Shown in pieces: positions 8,479 through 16,880 of a stretch of 38,686 bases of DNA. The DNA comes from Deltaproteobacteria bacterium. Lineage in GTDB: Bacteria; Desulfobacterota; DSM-4660; Desulfatiglandales; HGW-15. Position 1 is the stretch's first letter. Each line of letters starts with the position of its first letter. The position numbers and the translations under genes are program-made. Location of the stretch: the NCBI GenBank assembly GCA_019313825.1, contig JAFDAM010000013.1, positions 1-38,686 of the forward strand. Reading direction: 5' to 3'. The notes beneath the pieces are model-generated. The model was not told the DNA's origin and did not search any database. It worked only from the letters and a program-made list of their open reading frames with translations.

Positions 8479-8686
8479 TGACGGTCTCGTAAAAAGTTAC
8501 CATTCAATTCATATTTGTGATTATTTGTTACTTATTGGGCCTGGTTCGCTCCCCTTTGGTTATCAAAGAATATTTTCAAAATAATTCGCTTCTACTGAAA
8601 AATCTTTTTATTTAATTTTGGTATCATCTTGAGCTTACGCTCAGAATCACCGGAAAAATGGAACCTGACTTTTTACAGGGCCATCA
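8479..8686. repeat. Inverted-repeat element of about 208 bp between a Mo enzyme gene and a UbiD gene
   Basis: The ends, TGACGGTCTCGTAAAAAGTT (8479-) and TGACTTTTTACAGGGCCATC (8666-), are inverted copies with about five mismatches over 21 bases, sharing a perfect GTAAAAAGT/ACTTTTTAC core. The inside is AT-rich with a small GAGC/GCTC hairpin near 8632-8643 and codes for nothing recognisable. The layout is that of a miniature inverted-repeat element. One end reaches to about 7 bases upstream of the UbiD ribosome binding site, so it forms part of that gene's leader. Confidence 0.45.
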
Positions 8687-8714
8687 AAGCTATCACTACC
8701 ATTTCTTCGGTGGA

Positions 8715-10844
8715 TTAGACAGTGGAAAATGAATTTCGGGCGACTTTATAAACCTTACAAAGTAGGCCTCTTAAACAAGCTGAGCCCATCTCTTTATTAA
8801 AAGGTGGTTTGCTATCGAGGAGAATGTTAATATTTGATTCTTTCCAGCCATATTGATCTCCTGGACCTTTCTCGGGATACCACCATGCATAGCTAATTGA
8901 GACAACCCTAGAGTCGATATCCGCCGTCAGGAGAGCTTTCTGTCTGATTCTTCCCCTCTTGGTCTGGATATAGACCCATTCCCCATTTTCAATATCCAAT
9001 TTTTTCGCTGTTTCAGGGTTTATTTTAACTATTGGGTCCGGATTGAGATTCCTTAAGGATTTAATCTGCCTGTAAGTGGAATGCCAATATTCGGCATCTT
9101 TACAAGATGTTAAAATCAATGGATACTCCTTTGCAAGCTCTGGATCACTATAAAGTGTTTCAGGGGGTTCGGAAAATTGAGGCAAAGGGTCAAAGCCCCA
9201 TTTTTTTAGTCTATCTGAAAATAATTCAACCTTCTTGGATGGTGTATCAAAACCATCTCGTTCATACTTACGGTATACTTTACTACCTCTTATAAATCCT
9301 ATCTCCCTAAATTCATCGAATGTTATATTTATAGGTTGTAATAGTTCATCAAGGATATCGTCTTCATGGTCCCAGTAATATTTACTAAGCCCTGCCCTTT
9401 TTGCAAGCTCGTTTAGAATCTTCAGGTCAGACCAGCATTCACCAATTTGGACCACTTTCTGTTGAACTACAGTCGCTATTGGTGTAGGCTCAGCCTCCAT
9501 TATGCTGTCAAATTCAAAGCAACTTGCAACAGGAAGAACGACATCTGCCATTGCTGCCGTAGGGGTCATAAAGAGTTCAGCCACGGCGATAAAATCCATT
9601 TTTTGAAACGCCTTGTATAATGCCTTTGCATTGGGATGGGTAATGAGAGGATTCGTTCCTTGAATATATGTAGCATGTAATTTATATGGCATTCCTTTTA
9701 GGGCAGCCTTTTCCACGTCCTGCGGTAGCGCGTAATAATTAATGGGTAACATTCCATGTCTTTTGCTTATCCTTTTGTCCCTCCTCTCCAGAGGTATCTC
9801 ATCCCGCAAATCAAATTGTGGTGTGCGTCTCGGGAAAAGTCCTGCGGAAGTCCATTGAGTATCGCCTCCGGGAACTCCTATATTGCCGGTAATGGCTCGA
9901 AGAATTCCTAAAGCGCGTGCAGTCTGAAAGCTATTTACGTTGTTATCAATTGCGTTGCCTGAATAAATTGAAGCGGGCTTAATATTGGCGTACAATCTGG
10001 CTACCTCTTTAACAGTATCTTCAGGCACCCAAGTTATTTCTGAGACTTTTTCAGATGAATATTGTTGAACATGAACCTTAAGCTCCTCAAAGCCTATTGT
10101 CCATTTCTCGACGAAATCTTTATCATGCAATTCTTCATTTATTATTACATTAATCATCCCCAGAGCCAGGGCCAAATCTGTTGCGGGTCGTAATTGGACC
10201 CATGTATCCGCTTTTTTTGCTATATCAATTTTCACGGGATCTACTACTATTAGTTTTGCACCTTTACTCAGCGCATTTTCACAGTCGTTATGATTATAAA
10301 AAAAAGTTTTTGAGGCATTAACCCCCCATAAAAAAATACAGTTCGGGTTGAAATCATAATCCGGAATTGATCTGAAACCATATGTAAAATTTTCCGCAAA
10401 CATTTGCGGTATAAAGCAAACAGGCGCGGAAGAAGTTATGTTTGGTGTCCCGAATGCATTTGCAAACCTTGCCAGACAGTCATCTTGTAATCCTGCTTTA
10501 AACGTCCCACGCATCATGATTACTGACTCGGCTCCATAGTCATTCTTTGCCTTGTTCAATCCCTCAACCACCAAATCGAGCGCTTCGTCCCATGAAACCC
10601 TTTCCCATTGACCGCCTCCTCTCTCTCCTTTTCTTTTAAGGGGATATTTTAAACGATCAGGATGATAGAGATACTCCATTGATGCAGTGCCTTTTACACA
10701 TAATTTTCCTTTGCTATGTAAACTTTCGGGATTTCCCTCTACTTTTGTGACTTTTCCCTCGGAAACATGAACCAGCACCCCGCACCTGCTATAACAAAGC
10801 CCACACACGCTTTTTACAATACCGTTCTTAACTAAATCCTTCAT
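8715..10844 (-). CDS. Molybdopterin (Mo/W-bisPGD) oxidoreductase, acetylene hydratase/PhsA-like, copy 1
   Basis: 709 residues. The N-terminal domain binds one [4Fe-4S] cluster: Cys14, 17, 21 and 49 in CGLCYSRC and GKLCVKG. The bis-MGD fold follows: HPDRLKYPLKR, WERVSWDEAL, then Cys143 in SAPVCFIPQ as the likely metal ligand, LIVVDPVKIDIAKKADTWVQLRPATDLALALGM, and a C-terminal cofactor-binding domain (KIN..TAKKLDIENGEWVYIQT). There is no Tat signal and no adjacent electron-transfer subunit, as in the monomeric cytoplasmic acetylene hydratase; but the Asp that follows the second cluster Cys in that enzyme is a Tyr here, so the reaction may differ. A UbiD gene follows directly downstream and another lies upstream, suggesting a joint hydroxylation/hydration and decarboxylation route. 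Confidence 0.9.
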   Translation of the reverse strand: MKDLVKNGIVKSVCGLCYSRCGVLVHVSEGKVTKVEGNPESLHSKGKLCVKGTASMEYLYHPDRLKYPLKRKGERGGGQWERVSWDEALDLVVEGLNKAKNDYGAESVIMMRGTFKAGLQDDCLARFANAFGTPNITSSAPVCFIPQMFAENFTYGFRSIPDYDFNPNCIFLWGVNASKTFFYNHNDCENALSKGAKLIVVDPVKIDIAKKADTWVQLRPATDLALALGMINVIINEELHDKDFVEKWTIGFEELKVHVQQYSSEKVSEITWVPEDTVKEVARLYANIKPASIYSGNAIDNNVNSFQTARALGILRAITGNIGVPGGDTQWTSAGLFPRRTPQFDLRDEIPLERRDKRISKRHGMLPINYYALPQDVEKAALKGMPYKLHATYIQGTNPLITHPNAKALYKAFQKMDFIAVAELFMTPTAAMADVVLPVASCFEFDSIMEAEPTPIATVVQQKVVQIGECWSDLKILNELAKRAGLSKYYWDHEDDILDELLQPINITFDEFREIGFIRGSKVYRKYERDGFDTPSKKVELFSDRLKKWGFDPLPQFSEPPETLYSDPELAKEYPLILTSCKDAEYWHSTYRQIKSLRNLNPDPIVKINPETAKKLDIENGEWVYIQTKRGRIRQKALLTADIDSRVVSISYAWWYPEKGPGDQYGWKESNINILLDSKPPFNKEMGSACLRGLLCKVYKVARNSFSTV

Positions 10845-10947
10845 TGTTATTTTCCTTCTCTTATTAATAACAAGACAGGCCTTTAATTATCATAAATTGA
10901 AAGTCATTTCCTTGGGGCATGGATTCTTTGCTTTTTTCTATCCTGCC

Positions 10948-12360
10948 TTAATCAACGAAACCATATTCCCGCCAGCGGCTTTCAACCCTGGCAAAATCCT
11001 CATCTCTGGGTTGCACCATCGGAGGAAATTCAAACCCCTTGTATTCAGTAGTGGCATTAATGCCAATCCTTGATGAACGGGTTCCGGGATAAGGACGATC
11101 TTCAGGTGGAATCGATGGGTCTAGATTACAGCCTATACAGCTCTGGTCCGTAACAATGACATCCCTGTGCGGTTGAACCCTGGTAGATAGGGCCCATTCT
11201 ACCTGCGCCCTGTCATAGATATCGATATCTTCATCCACTACTATGGTCCACTTGTGGTTAAATCCGGTGGCCCAGACATATTCAATCACCTGCCGGGCAT
11301 GGCCATGGTAATACTGCCGATCAATCGCCACGATTGTCCTGAAGTTACAGCATCCCATGTCAGTGCAGTAAACCTCCTTTATCCCGGGCAGCCCCGAACG
11401 ATCAAGCTTTTGCCATGTACCGAGGGTATGACCTATCGCCCTCAGGGTAGTGCTTTCGTTGGGAGGTTTTCCTTCCAGTGTGCCCTGTAATATAGGATCA
11501 TGCCTATGGGTTAAAGCAGTGAGTTGAATAAACGGGTTACGAGTTTTAATGCCATAATATCCGGTAAATTCTCCAAAGGGGCCCTCCTCGCGCCAGTCTT
11601 CCAAACGGGGTGAGACTGTCCCTTCAAGAATGATCTCAGCGGTAGCAGGAACTTCCAGGTCAACCGTCTTGCATTTAACTACCTGCAGAGGGTGGCCGAG
11701 AAGGGGACCCGCAAGCGAAAGCTCATCCACACCATAGGGGACCGTAAAGCAACTTGCCGCCAAGGTCGCAGGATCCACTCCTATTGCCACGGCTATCGGC
11801 ATCGGTTTGCCCATTCTCTCGTATTTTCTTAGTGTAAGGCCTGTCTGCTGCGTGGCGTTATAACCCAGGATATTTTTCCCTTTGACTTCCAGGCGATAGA
11901 TGCCTACGTTCTGCACGCCTGTCTCCGGGTCTTTATTAATTACCAGGCCTAGTGTGCCCAGATACCGTCCACCGTCCAGGTTGCCCCACTTGGGCGACGG
12001 AAACTTGGTTATATCTATCTGTTCACCGGTATAAACCTCTTCCTGGCAAACTGCATCTTCTACCAATTGAGATGCCATGGGATTTTTAATCCTATCCCTG
12101 ATATCCCGAAGGATCCCCCGAATAGTCGGTTCCGCACCAATTCCGGCTGCGTATCGTTCATATGTGTCCATGACACCGGCCACAAGCGGGTAATGGCTGT
12201 CCCGCACCTGTTCAAACATGAGAGCCGGTCCTCTTTGATCAAAGACCTTTCGGAGTATAGTGCCTACCTCCAGATCCCAATCAACTTCGACCGGGATTCT
12301 ATGAAGACCTTGAGCCCCTTCAAGATGTTTTAAAAAAGATCGCAAATCGTCAAACGCCAT
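10948..12360 (-). CDS. UbiD-family prenylated-FMN (de)carboxylase, copy 2
   Basis: 470 residues starting behind GGGAGGAG. Conserved elements include the N-terminal DDLRSFLKHLE helix, NVGIYRLEVKG (Arg156), FTVPYGVDELSLAGPL (~205-220) and EEGPFGEFTGYYG with Glu259 and Glu264; the Arg-Glu-Glu set for prenylated-FMN decarboxylation is therefore complete. It is shorter than copy 1 and close in length to copy 3. It lies downstream of the xanthine-dehydrogenase-like gene across a 350-base gap that holds repeat copy A, and 103 bases upstream of a Mo enzyme gene. Substrate is unknown. Its leader contains the inverted repeat ATATTGAAAC/GTTTCAATAT. Confidence 0.93.
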   Translation of the reverse strand: MAFDDLRSFLKHLEGAQGLHRIPVEVDWDLEVGTILRKVFDQRGPALMFEQVRDSHYPLVAGVMDTYERYAAGIGAEPTIRGILRDIRDRIKNPMASQLVEDAVCQEEVYTGEQIDITKFPSPKWGNLDGGRYLGTLGLVINKDPETGVQNVGIYRLEVKGKNILGYNATQQTGLTLRKYERMGKPMPIAVAIGVDPATLAASCFTVPYGVDELSLAGPLLGHPLQVVKCKTVDLEVPATAEIILEGTVSPRLEDWREEGPFGEFTGYYGIKTRNPFIQLTALTHRHDPILQGTLEGKPPNESTTLRAIGHTLGTWQKLDRSGLPGIKEVYCTDMGCCNFRTIVAIDRQYYHGHARQVIEYVWATGFNHKWTIVVDEDIDIYDRAQVEWALSTRVQPHRDVIVTDQSCIGCNLDPSIPPEDRPYPGTRSSRIGINATTEYKGFEFPPMVQPRDEDFARVESRWREYGFVD

Positions 12361-12457
12361 AATTAACTCCTCCCAAATACTCGTTTAAAAGTTGTTCCAT
12401 GGATTGGTCCGCATCCTTCAAGAGCGCACCAAGGTAGCTTATGTTAAAATATAAATA

Positions 12458-12650
12458 TTACGCAAGAATTAGGCCATAAATGCGGTGTGCATTCTAAATG
12501 CCTCTAATCTCATATCTTATTGTAAATCCAGCATAAGACTCACGTTCTATGACTGTAGCATATTGAAACCATTTATCGTTTCAATATGAATCGCCTAAAT
12601 GTATCCAGCCAATTTTGATACAACATCCCGAAATCACCCCTTCCAGGAAC
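12458..12650. repeat. Intergenic repeat, copy A, with 10-bp palindrome arms
   Basis: Closely matches copy B (30402-30566) over about 165 bases without any gap, and copy C (6449-6636) more weakly. A perfect inverted repeat, ATATTGAAAC (12560-12569) and GTTTCAATAT (12578-12587), encloses an 8-base loop. On the minus strand one frame reads as protein-like text (GWIHLGDSY, TGA, NDKWFQYATVIERESYAGF, IRYEIRGI, TAG, then GLILA and TAA). Copies A and B share the TGA. It lies in the leader of the UbiD gene at 10948-12360. It may be a decayed small gene, a mobile repeat or a regulatory leader; no known family is recognised. Confidence 0.6.
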
Positions 12651-12709
12651 TATATGCACACTAATGCAACCCAGGCCTCAACAATCATACACACCGGATC
12701 TAATTTCTT

Positions 12710-15013
12710 TCAAATCGAGCAGTCTCTTTTTTTCTCTAAAAGGGCGCCCAGAACTTTCTCCGGCGTAATGGGAAGGTCTCTTATCCTTACGCTAACAGCA
12801 TCATAGACAGCGTTACCTATGGCCGGCGCTATGGCATTCATTCCCGCTTCCCCTACACTCTTGGCCCCGAAAGGGCCGGACGCGACCGGTTGCTCCACAA
12901 GAATGACCTTGATCTTCGGAAGATCCGGTGCAGAGGGGATTTTATAGGTCGTAAAATTATCGCTTTCGATGATGCCGCTATTCTGATTAATGCGGAACGC
13001 TTCACTTAGACAATATCCTATGCTTTGCACTATGGCGCCCTCAAGTTGTCCCTCCACGGTCATGGGATTTATGGCCCGGCCGATATCATGTGCCAGCACT
13101 ATTTTAAGTACTTTGACTTCAGCTGTATCCACATCCACTTCCACATGTGCAAAGGCTGCCTGGCAGGAGGGAGAGTTTGATCTTGGTTCCCAGGAACATT
13201 TACCTGAAATGTTAAGGCTCTCTCCCTTGAAATTATAGATCGCATCTCTTGCAACGTCCGCAATGGATATCCCTTTATCAGGGGATCCTTTTACGTTTAT
13301 CCACCCTTCCCTGGCTTCCAGATCATCTGATGAAACTTCGAGAGTTTTTGCTGCCCTCTCAAGTAGCTTAACCTTGGCCTGTCTTGCCGCTTTCATGACC
13401 GCATTTCCCATCACATAACATGAGCGGCTTCCATGTTGTCCGGGGTCAAACATGGTGATATCCGTGTCTCCTGAAACCAGGTGAATATCCTCAGGACACA
13501 GCCCCAATTCTTCGGCTGCAATCTGTCCGAGCGCCCCCAGAATACCTTGCCCCATATCGCATGCACTCACCATCAGACTGGCTGATCCGTCTTCATTGAG
13601 CTTAATAAAGGCATTGGTGTGCTCCAGATTAATAGGAAAGGTCCCGCTTACCTGCATGATAATGGCCATGCCCATACCCTGCCTCTTAGCCCCTTCCTTT
13701 TTCATTTCATCTTTCCATCCTATACTATCGGCACCTAACTTGATACATTCGTCAAATGCACAATTTTCTATGGGGACATGGGGTATCCATGAAGGGTCGC
13801 CGGTTCGTCTGTGGTTTAGCAGCCTGAACTCCATAGGCTCCATACCTATCCGTTCCGAAGCCATGTCAATCAACTGCTCCAGAGCCCACATGGCTTGCGG
13901 ATTGCCAAACCCTCGGAACGCCCCGGCCACAGGTGTGTTGGTATAAACGATATTCACTTCACCCCTGGTATTAGGACACCTGTACAGCCACGCAAAGCGG
14001 GCCATCACATTGTTCGCAACCGCACTGCTGCATGAGATATAAGCGCCTGCATCCATAATCACATTCACCTGTAAAGCGGTAATGGAACCATCCTTCGTCA
14101 CACCGATTTTCCCGGTAAGGATAACAGGATGACGTGTTTCAGTAGCAATAAATTGTTCTTCCCTTGAATATTGCATCTTGACCGGCATCCCGGTTTTTTT
14201 TGCCAAAGCGACACAGACAGGTTCAGCACGCAAGCCGATTCCATTGCCAAAAACACCTCCCACGTGCGGGGTAATCCACCTTATCATTCCTTCACGCATA
14301 TCAAAGAGCTCTGCAATTTTTCTTCTTTTGGGAAAAACTTCCTGGCTCGACGACCAGATTGTTAATTTACCTGAGGAATCGAAACGGGCCATGCAAGCCG
14401 TGGGTTCAAGCTGGCAATGTATTGATTTTGAAGTCCTGAAAGTCTCCTCTATTATGTAGTCTGCTTCGTCAAACCCTTTCTTTACGTCTCCTACATTTGT
14501 AGGGAGGGGCTGATACCATGCTATGTTATTATCAGCCGAGTCGTGAATCCTTGGCGCATCAGGTTTCATTGCCTCTTCAGGACCAAAAACCGCGGGCAGT
14601 TCTTCATATTCCACATGAATCAGTTCGAGGGCTGCCTCTGCAATGCTTTCATTTGAGGCCGCAACAGCAGCAACAGCATCGCCAACATGCCTTGCCTTGT
14701 CCGTCAAGACATATTGATCTTTTTTAAACCCTTTAACAATCCTCTCCGTGGCGATAATATCCAGCGCACTTATATTGTACAATCTTTTAGGCACGTCCTC
14801 AAAAGTGATGACTGCCTTTACACCGGGAAGAACCTCGGCCTTAGTCTTATCTATCTTTAGGATTCTTGCATGTGGGAGAGGGCTTCTAAGGACCTTGCCG
14901 ATCAGCGCACCGGGCAGATTGATATCCGTACTATAAAGGGCCGCGCCAGTGGCCTTTTCGGCCGTATCCGGTCTGGGAAGGCGCTTTCCTACAATCGACA
15001 GGTCCCCATCCAT
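12710..15013 (-). CDS. Xanthine dehydrogenase/aldehyde oxidase-type molybdopterin-binding large subunit
   Basis: 767 residues, the size of XdhA/CoxL-type catalytic subunits that bind a mononuclear molybdopterin cofactor. Seen in order: the small alpha/beta hammerhead domain (GKRLPRPDTAEKATGAALYSTDI, residues 9-31, to ~130), ETEF-like STSKSIHCQLEP (~195), GGVFGNGIG (~250), GAFRGFGNPQA (~365, with the substrate-contacting Arg), ACDMGQGILGALGQ (~488) and GAKSVGEAG with the catalytic Glu722. This family hydroxylates carbon next to ring nitrogen or oxidises aldehydes. The [2Fe-2S] and FAD subunits normally encoded beside it are absent from the whole window, so it is an orphan here; they may lie elsewhere. 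Starts at ATG behind GAGGAAATG. It stands between two UbiD genes, which fits attack on an N-heterocyclic or aromatic acid. Confidence 0.9.
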   Translation of the reverse strand: MDGDLSIVGKRLPRPDTAEKATGAALYSTDINLPGALIGKVLRSPLPHARILKIDKTKAEVLPGVKAVITFEDVPKRLYNISALDIIATERIVKGFKKDQYVLTDKARHVGDAVAAVAASNESIAEAALELIHVEYEELPAVFGPEEAMKPDAPRIHDSADNNIAWYQPLPTNVGDVKKGFDEADYIIEETFRTSKSIHCQLEPTACMARFDSSGKLTIWSSSQEVFPKRRKIAELFDMREGMIRWITPHVGGVFGNGIGLRAEPVCVALAKKTGMPVKMQYSREEQFIATETRHPVILTGKIGVTKDGSITALQVNVIMDAGAYISCSSAVANNVMARFAWLYRCPNTRGEVNIVYTNTPVAGAFRGFGNPQAMWALEQLIDMASERIGMEPMEFRLLNHRRTGDPSWIPHVPIENCAFDECIKLGADSIGWKDEMKKEGAKRQGMGMAIIMQVSGTFPINLEHTNAFIKLNEDGSASLMVSACDMGQGILGALGQIAAEELGLCPEDIHLVSGDTDITMFDPGQHGSRSCYVMGNAVMKAARQAKVKLLERAAKTLEVSSDDLEAREGWINVKGSPDKGISIADVARDAIYNFKGESLNISGKCSWEPRSNSPSCQAAFAHVEVDVDTAEVKVLKIVLAHDIGRAINPMTVEGQLEGAIVQSIGYCLSEAFRINQNSGIIESDNFTTYKIPSAPDLPKIKVILVEQPVASGPFGAKSVGEAGMNAIAPAIGNAVYDAVSVRIRDLPITPEKVLGALLEKKRDCSI

Positions 15014-15067
15014 ATGATCATTTCCTCTTGGAATTCAATCAGATTAATATCCTTAATCAACCCCTAT

Positions 15068-16492
15068 TTAATAGCCATACTTAGCCCATTTTGCCAATGC
15101 CTTTTCCCTGATATCGGAGGGGTAAATATGGTCAAAATCACACTTTTTAGGAATATCTTCCGGTTCCCAGTCAGGAGGCCAGGTACAATCAAAATAGGCC
15201 CTCGCTCCCATCAGGTATTTCTGTTCATGCTTTGTCAGCCAGGGAATCAGGGCGATCGTGCGGGTGCGATCCATCTGCACTATTCCGCGTGTGGGATGGC
15301 ATTTACTCACAACCGCATGAATAACCTGCCCCATGTCAAATGGGTCGACGTCGTCTTCAACAACAATTATCCATGGTGTTCCAACTCCCAGACGCGAAGA
15401 CCAAATGGCATGGGCCACATCATCGGCCCTGGCCCTTCCCGCTTTTATGGCAACAACTATAAGTAAAGTAGCTGTCTCAATAAAACCGGAAACACCTGTA
15501 ACAGGCACTCCCTGTGCCCTTAAAATCTCAAGGAATTCCGCCGATTTTGTGACCGAATGAGACACATGCGTGCTGCTTGCAGGATGCCCCTCGCTTCCGG
15601 TAGTCAGTATGGGATTGTTCCTGTGGGTAACCGCCTTGACATGTATGACATATCTGGGTTCCCTCGCACCGCCCATATAGCCGGTATACTCTCCAAACGG
15701 ACCCTCTGCCCTTGTTTCACCTGGCACGATCTCCCCTTCAATGACGATCTCCGACGTATCGGGAACCTGGAGGTCTATGGTTTCACATTTAACCAGCTTT
15801 AAGGCTTCTTTCCTGATTCCGCCTGCTATATCGACCTCTGAGACGCCATAGGGAAGGGGGGACGCGGCGCAAAAGGTTGAAATGGGTTCTACACCAAGCA
15901 CGATAGCTATCTCCATGGGTTTGCCCTTATCTTCCCAGGCCTGTCGATTCCTCATGACATGGGTGTGAGGGCCGCCCTGGATGCCTATCGTATTTCGATC
16001 GTGAAGCATGTGTCTGTGCATTCCCCAGTTCACCCAGTCGCTGTTGGGATCCTTGCTTATGGTAAGGTGCCACGTTCCGATAAAGCGGCCTCCGTCCCCT
16101 TCGTGAATAAAGGGCACGGGAAACTTTAACAGATCAACATCTTCTCCAATACATATATTCTCCTTGCATGGGCCATCATTGACGATTTCAGGTTTAATCG
16201 GCGATTTCTTTCTTGCAAGGTAGGTTTCTATCAATTCTTTGACATGGGTATCAGGGTCCATATCCATGGCAATGGATATTCTCCTGTGGTTGTTCAGGAC
16301 TTCGCCAAATAATGTATAGCCCTCCGGATAATCTTTAACTTTTTGAAAAAACGGTGAAGGCAAACCAGCCTCGTTGGCCCTGCGAATCATGGCACTCGAC
16401 TCCAGGTTCCAGTCAACCGCCTCATCTATTCTAATAGCCTCTCCCTCTGCCTCCAACCTGGCAATGAATTCTCTAATGTCATTGAAAGGCAT
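15068..16492 (-). CDS. UbiD-family prenylated-FMN (de)carboxylase, copy 3
   Basis: 474 residues, starting behind AAGGAGG. The catalytic set is present: NWGMHRHMLHD (Arg160), SPLPYGVSEVDIAGG (~211-225) and RAEGPFGEYTGYMGG with Glu263 and Glu268. Like copy 2 it opens with FNDIREFIARLE and a DWNLE segment. It follows a Mo enzyme gene (16881-18980) across a 388-base gap and precedes the orphan Mo hydroxylase by 54 bases. The three UbiD proteins here differ enough to act on different intermediates, or to be subunits of one complex as in phenylphosphate carboxylase; the sequence does not decide which. Confidence 0.93.
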   Translation of the reverse strand: MPFNDIREFIARLEAEGEAIRIDEAVDWNLESSAMIRRANEAGLPSPFFQKVKDYPEGYTLFGEVLNNHRRISIAMDMDPDTHVKELIETYLARKKSPIKPEIVNDGPCKENICIGEDVDLLKFPVPFIHEGDGGRFIGTWHLTISKDPNSDWVNWGMHRHMLHDRNTIGIQGGPHTHVMRNRQAWEDKGKPMEIAIVLGVEPISTFCAASPLPYGVSEVDIAGGIRKEALKLVKCETIDLQVPDTSEIVIEGEIVPGETRAEGPFGEYTGYMGGAREPRYVIHVKAVTHRNNPILTTGSEGHPASSTHVSHSVTKSAEFLEILRAQGVPVTGVSGFIETATLLIVVAIKAGRARADDVAHAIWSSRLGVGTPWIIVVEDDVDPFDMGQVIHAVVSKCHPTRGIVQMDRTRTIALIPWLTKHEQKYLMGARAYFDCTWPPDWEPEDIPKKCDFDHIYPSDIREKALAKWAKYGY

Positions 16493-16880
16493 GCGTGTTA
16501 CCTCCTTCTGAAAATCTTTAGGTGACTATTTAAGTTGAGAACTTAGTCCTTATTCGCCTGAGTCAGATTAATACAAACCTGCCCTTGCGTGACTACTTAC
16601 TTTTATCATTTTACTTACATCACAGGTTCATCAAGCTGTGCTCAATAATTTCTCAAGAGGATTCATAGGATTTTTGGGTTATTCTCTGTGCCCTCAGCGA
16701 GCGCTGTGAGAGTTATTTGATTTATCCCCTCAAAAGATGTGATTTACGGTTTCCGTAACCAGCATCCCCGCCAAGGCGCGATCTCCGCTTCGCTACGACA
16801 AGTATCGAGCATCCAGTATCGCTTTGCTTAAGCAAATGAGTTAAAGACTTCCCATATCGTCGCTCTGAGAATGCGCTTGT
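16493..16880. other. Intergenic stretch of 388 bases, no gene recognised
   Basis: Between the Mo enzyme copy 2 and UbiD copy 3. It holds a perfect 14-bp palindrome TTTGCTTAAGCAAA (16823-16836) and a CAGCG/CGCTG dyad (near 16693-16704). No frame resembles a protein and no T-tailed terminator is seen. The region could carry a promoter for the downstream UbiD/Mo hydroxylase pair. Confidence 0.4.

Noticed and set aside
8462-8503. N-terminal extension of UbiD copy 1 (14 residues)
   Set aside because: The AAGGAGG site lies inside this stretch and is spaced correctly for the later ATG at 8461.
8715-10844. Direct naming of the Mo enzyme as acetylene hydratase
   Set aside because: Size and single-cluster layout fit, but the key Asp after the second cluster Cys is Tyr; the same position is His in copies 2 and 3.
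12602-12635. Sigma-54 promoter in repeat copy A (minus strand TTGGCTGG region)
   Set aside because: TGGC is present but no GC doublet at the correct -12 spacing.
16680-16720. Possible decayed GxxExxY-type gene in the Mo enzyme-UbiD gap
   Set aside because: A few residues looked suggestive, but no family signature could be followed for more than about ten codons.
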